Shown: piece by piece, positions 57,800 to 59,475 of the stretch
Position numbering within the stretch: position 1 is the stretch's first letter
Layout of the letters: every line of letters begins with the position of its first letter
DNA from: Phoronis australis
Taxonomy: Eukaryota > Phoronida > Phoronidae
DNA: 59,475 nucleotides
Reading direction: 5' to 3'
Assembly (NCBI GenBank): GCA_002633005.1
Contig: NMRA01000528.1
Location: 242,481-301,955 of the forward strand
Notes under the pieces: generated by a model
What the model was told of the DNA's origin: nothing
The model's database searches: none
What the model saw: only the letters and a program-made list of their open reading frames with translations
Made by a program: the position numbers and the translations under genes

Positions 57800-58207
57800 G
57801 AATCTGGAAAGGCTTATGCTGAAGAAGTGGCTTCTGCTGAAGTTGGAGACTTGCCGATTATTAGTAAAGGTTGGGTATGGAAAAGTTTACAACCAGCAAG
57901 AAGGTACCCTTTTGGACAACTAAGTGAGGGGGCTCGAGAGAGGCCGAAAAGTCTACTCCCAGAAGATATGTCAAAGAGAATTTGTAGCTTGAGGAACGAG
58001 TCGGGGAAAAAAGTATTTGTCAAAGATTACTGGCTTATAGCACAACAGGTCCAAAGTAATTTGTTGAGATAGGCCACTTTCAGCAAATGTGGGGAAACTG
58101 CGACAGAGGAAGTGGAGTATGCATTGAAAGAGGCAATCTGCGATTGTCAAGGATGTAGCATTGGAAAAATTCAAAAGGAGGAAACAGTACAGTTGCTGGA
58201 CCTGTAA
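57800..58207 (+). pseudogene. Terminal-exon-like frame with one in-frame TAG
   Basis: Straight after acceptor AATTTTAG, 135 codons run in one frame to TAA 58205. The first 90 read ESGKAYAEEVASAEVGDLPI, ISKGWVWKSLQPARRYPFGQ and onward to VKDYWLIAQQVQSNLLR. Then TAG (58070), then ATFSKCGETATEEVEYALKE, AICDCQGCSIGKIQKEETVQ and LLDL. A CDCQGC cluster lies near the end. Protein-like composition continues evenly on both sides of the TAG. A CAG|GT at 58048 could end the exon before it. Family not recognised. Confidence 0.45.
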
Positions 58208-58209
58208 AT

Positions 58210-58650
58210 ACTCTGGCTGATCTGCTAAATCCAGTGGGGGCATTATTGTATCAGCACAGCTGTGTAGGGAAGTAGGCTGGCTTGTGTGTTGTCGCAAGCT
58301 TTGTTTGCACCAGAACTGCTTGTGTGAACAGCACAAATCTAAAATTTACCTAGTCGAAGACTGAATTTTTGTCCAGGCACGGATCATGATCCTGGGCCAC
58401 ATGGTAATGGTACATGTACATTGTTAATTTTGTTAAGCCTCTGGATTTTTTGGTCTGACAGGATTTCTCAGTGTCGCCATCAAATTTAGAAGATTTCTGT
58501 CATGACCACAGTAATATTCCTTTTCCTTGAAGATGCGTAATTGATCTCAATTTATGTTTCTGCATTTTATTTACCATTATAGATTTTTGTTTGTAAATGG
58601 GTATATATTACTGAAATTTGAGACCCTGTTGCAGTTAGGCTAGTTTTGTT
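58210..58650. other. Noncoding 3' flank
   Basis: No supported features. Confidence 0.35.
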
Positions 58651-58652
58651 AT

Positions 58653-59008
58653 CTTATCTTTCTGCCTGGGTTGTAAACCCATATTCTGTCCAGGAGGTAA
58701 TAAGTTTTGTCGGACCATTTACCTCCATAAACTTTTGCTCAGTTTGTTCCTTATCCAGATGGGAAGTGATTTCTGGAATTGTAGCGACTTCACAGTTTGC
58801 TACTCCTTGAGACCATGCTGTGTGTTGTTAACTTATCTTTCTACCTGGGTTGTAAACCCATATTCTGTCCAGGAGGTAATAAGTTTTGATTTAGACCACT
58901 TATTTGTATAAAATTTGCTCAGTTTGTTCCTTATCCAGATGGGAAGTGATTTCTGGAATTATAGCGAATTGACAGTTTGCTATTCCTTGAGACCATGCTG
59001 TGTGTATA
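58653..59008. repeat. 179-bp tandem duplication
   Basis: Units start with CTTATCTTTCTRCCTGGGTT at 58653 and 58832. Both contain CCAGGAGGTAATAAGTTTTG, CAGTTTGTTCCTTATCCAGA and GAGACCATGCTGTGTGT, with scattered substitutions. The copies have drifted, so this is a real duplication and not an assembly echo. Confidence 0.85.
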
Positions 59009-59009
59009 A

Positions 59010-59475
59010 AATCACACACTATTAGTCTGGTCTCTAGCAATTGCATATTGCCAGATCTTTCAAAGTTCTGAAAAGTGACCTGAAAGTAATACCTATTTCG
59101 TGATGGTAAAATGTCCAAATCAAAAGTTGTTTCATGCGTTTATGTCCACTTCAAATGATTTTTGTTGTAGTACTGAAAAGTATTGGCACATTAGCTCTGG
59201 TGGCTCCTTGTTTTTTTGGCGAATTGACCATTTTATGGTTCCCATGGGTAATTTTGTTAGTGGTCTGGTATGTATGTACAACTGTAATCGTAGGGTAATT
59301 GTAATGCAAACCATGTTGCAAAAGTATTTTTTCATGACCATTTCATTGTAAAATGCTGCCTAATTGGAACCGACATGCCAATTTTTCATTTTGTGGTGAT
59401 TAGTTTTGATAAGAACATTGATGTGGTAAATACAGCTACCTCAAGTTTGTGAAGAAGAGATTTCCAGTGTTGTCA
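59010..59475. other. Noncoding to window end
   Basis: Short frames on both strands, none supported. Confidence 0.35.

Noticed and set aside
1-59475. CRISPR arrays, rRNA genes, bacterial operons or plasmid origins
   Set aside because: No direct-repeat/spacer pattern, no rRNA signature and no prokaryotic gene organisation; the window is animal nuclear DNA.

Overview
This window is eukaryotic nuclear DNA from an invertebrate animal, most likely a marine bilaterian. It is AT-rich and repeat-dense, with no operons and no long open frames. Coding signal comes in short exons bounded by GT/AG splice sites. The word TACATGTA recurs throughout, as it does in several marine invertebrate genomes. Domains and element types point the same way: a GPI-anchored Ly6/uPAR protein, THAP and P2RX7-like zinc-binding domains, an L1/Tx1-like LINE, a Penelope-like GIY-YIG fragment and many MITEs. 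I cannot name the species; an echinoderm, hemichordate or lophotrochozoan would all fit.

The best host gene is a Ly6/uPAR (three-finger) gene on the minus strand. Its last two exons (4181..4053 and 3025..2829) together encode a complete ten-cysteine domain and a GPI-type tail. A signal-peptide exon at 21470..21422 has the right strand and splice phase, which would give a 124-residue protein and an intron of about 17 kb. That proposed intron holds three arrays of a diverged ~145-bp tandem monomer (about 11.2-13.0, 14.85-15.5 and 17.0-18.7 kb). Many monomers carry a core resembling the CTCF consensus CCASYAGRKGGCRS. A tRNA-like palindrome sits inside the first array.

From 19 to 30 kb the window holds MITEs, a tetranucleotide satellite, a 1.2-kb element with ~90-bp inverted termini and two small frames, a CTG repeat and mostly unannotatable DNA. 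From 31 to 38 kb there is a decayed Cys-motif pseudogene, a candidate first exon with a strong donor (33841..33920), a TATA promoter with a possible noncoding first exon (about 34289..34352), a 391-bp tandem duplication with an N at the junction, and candidate exons at 37060..37219 (+) and 37784..37732 (-).

From 38 to 46 kb there are more MITEs, two decayed THAP-domain copies and a perfect 290-bp inverted repeat next to an N. From 46.8 to 53.2 kb lies a degenerate L1/Tx1-like LINE (ORF1 and ORF2). Its ORF2 is interrupted by a 665-bp Penelope-like insertion with an exact 12-bp target duplication. A second, 5'-truncated LINE tail lies on the minus strand and TA microsatellites follow. The last 6 kb hold a second copy of the P2RX7-like repeat, two coding-looking exons broken only by TAG codons, and a 179-bp tandem duplication.

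Most of the window is therefore mobile DNA and its debris around one convincing host gene and a few partial gene models. Four isolated N bases (36028, 39794, 40956, 51591) mark probable assembly joins, and structures beside them should be treated with caution.
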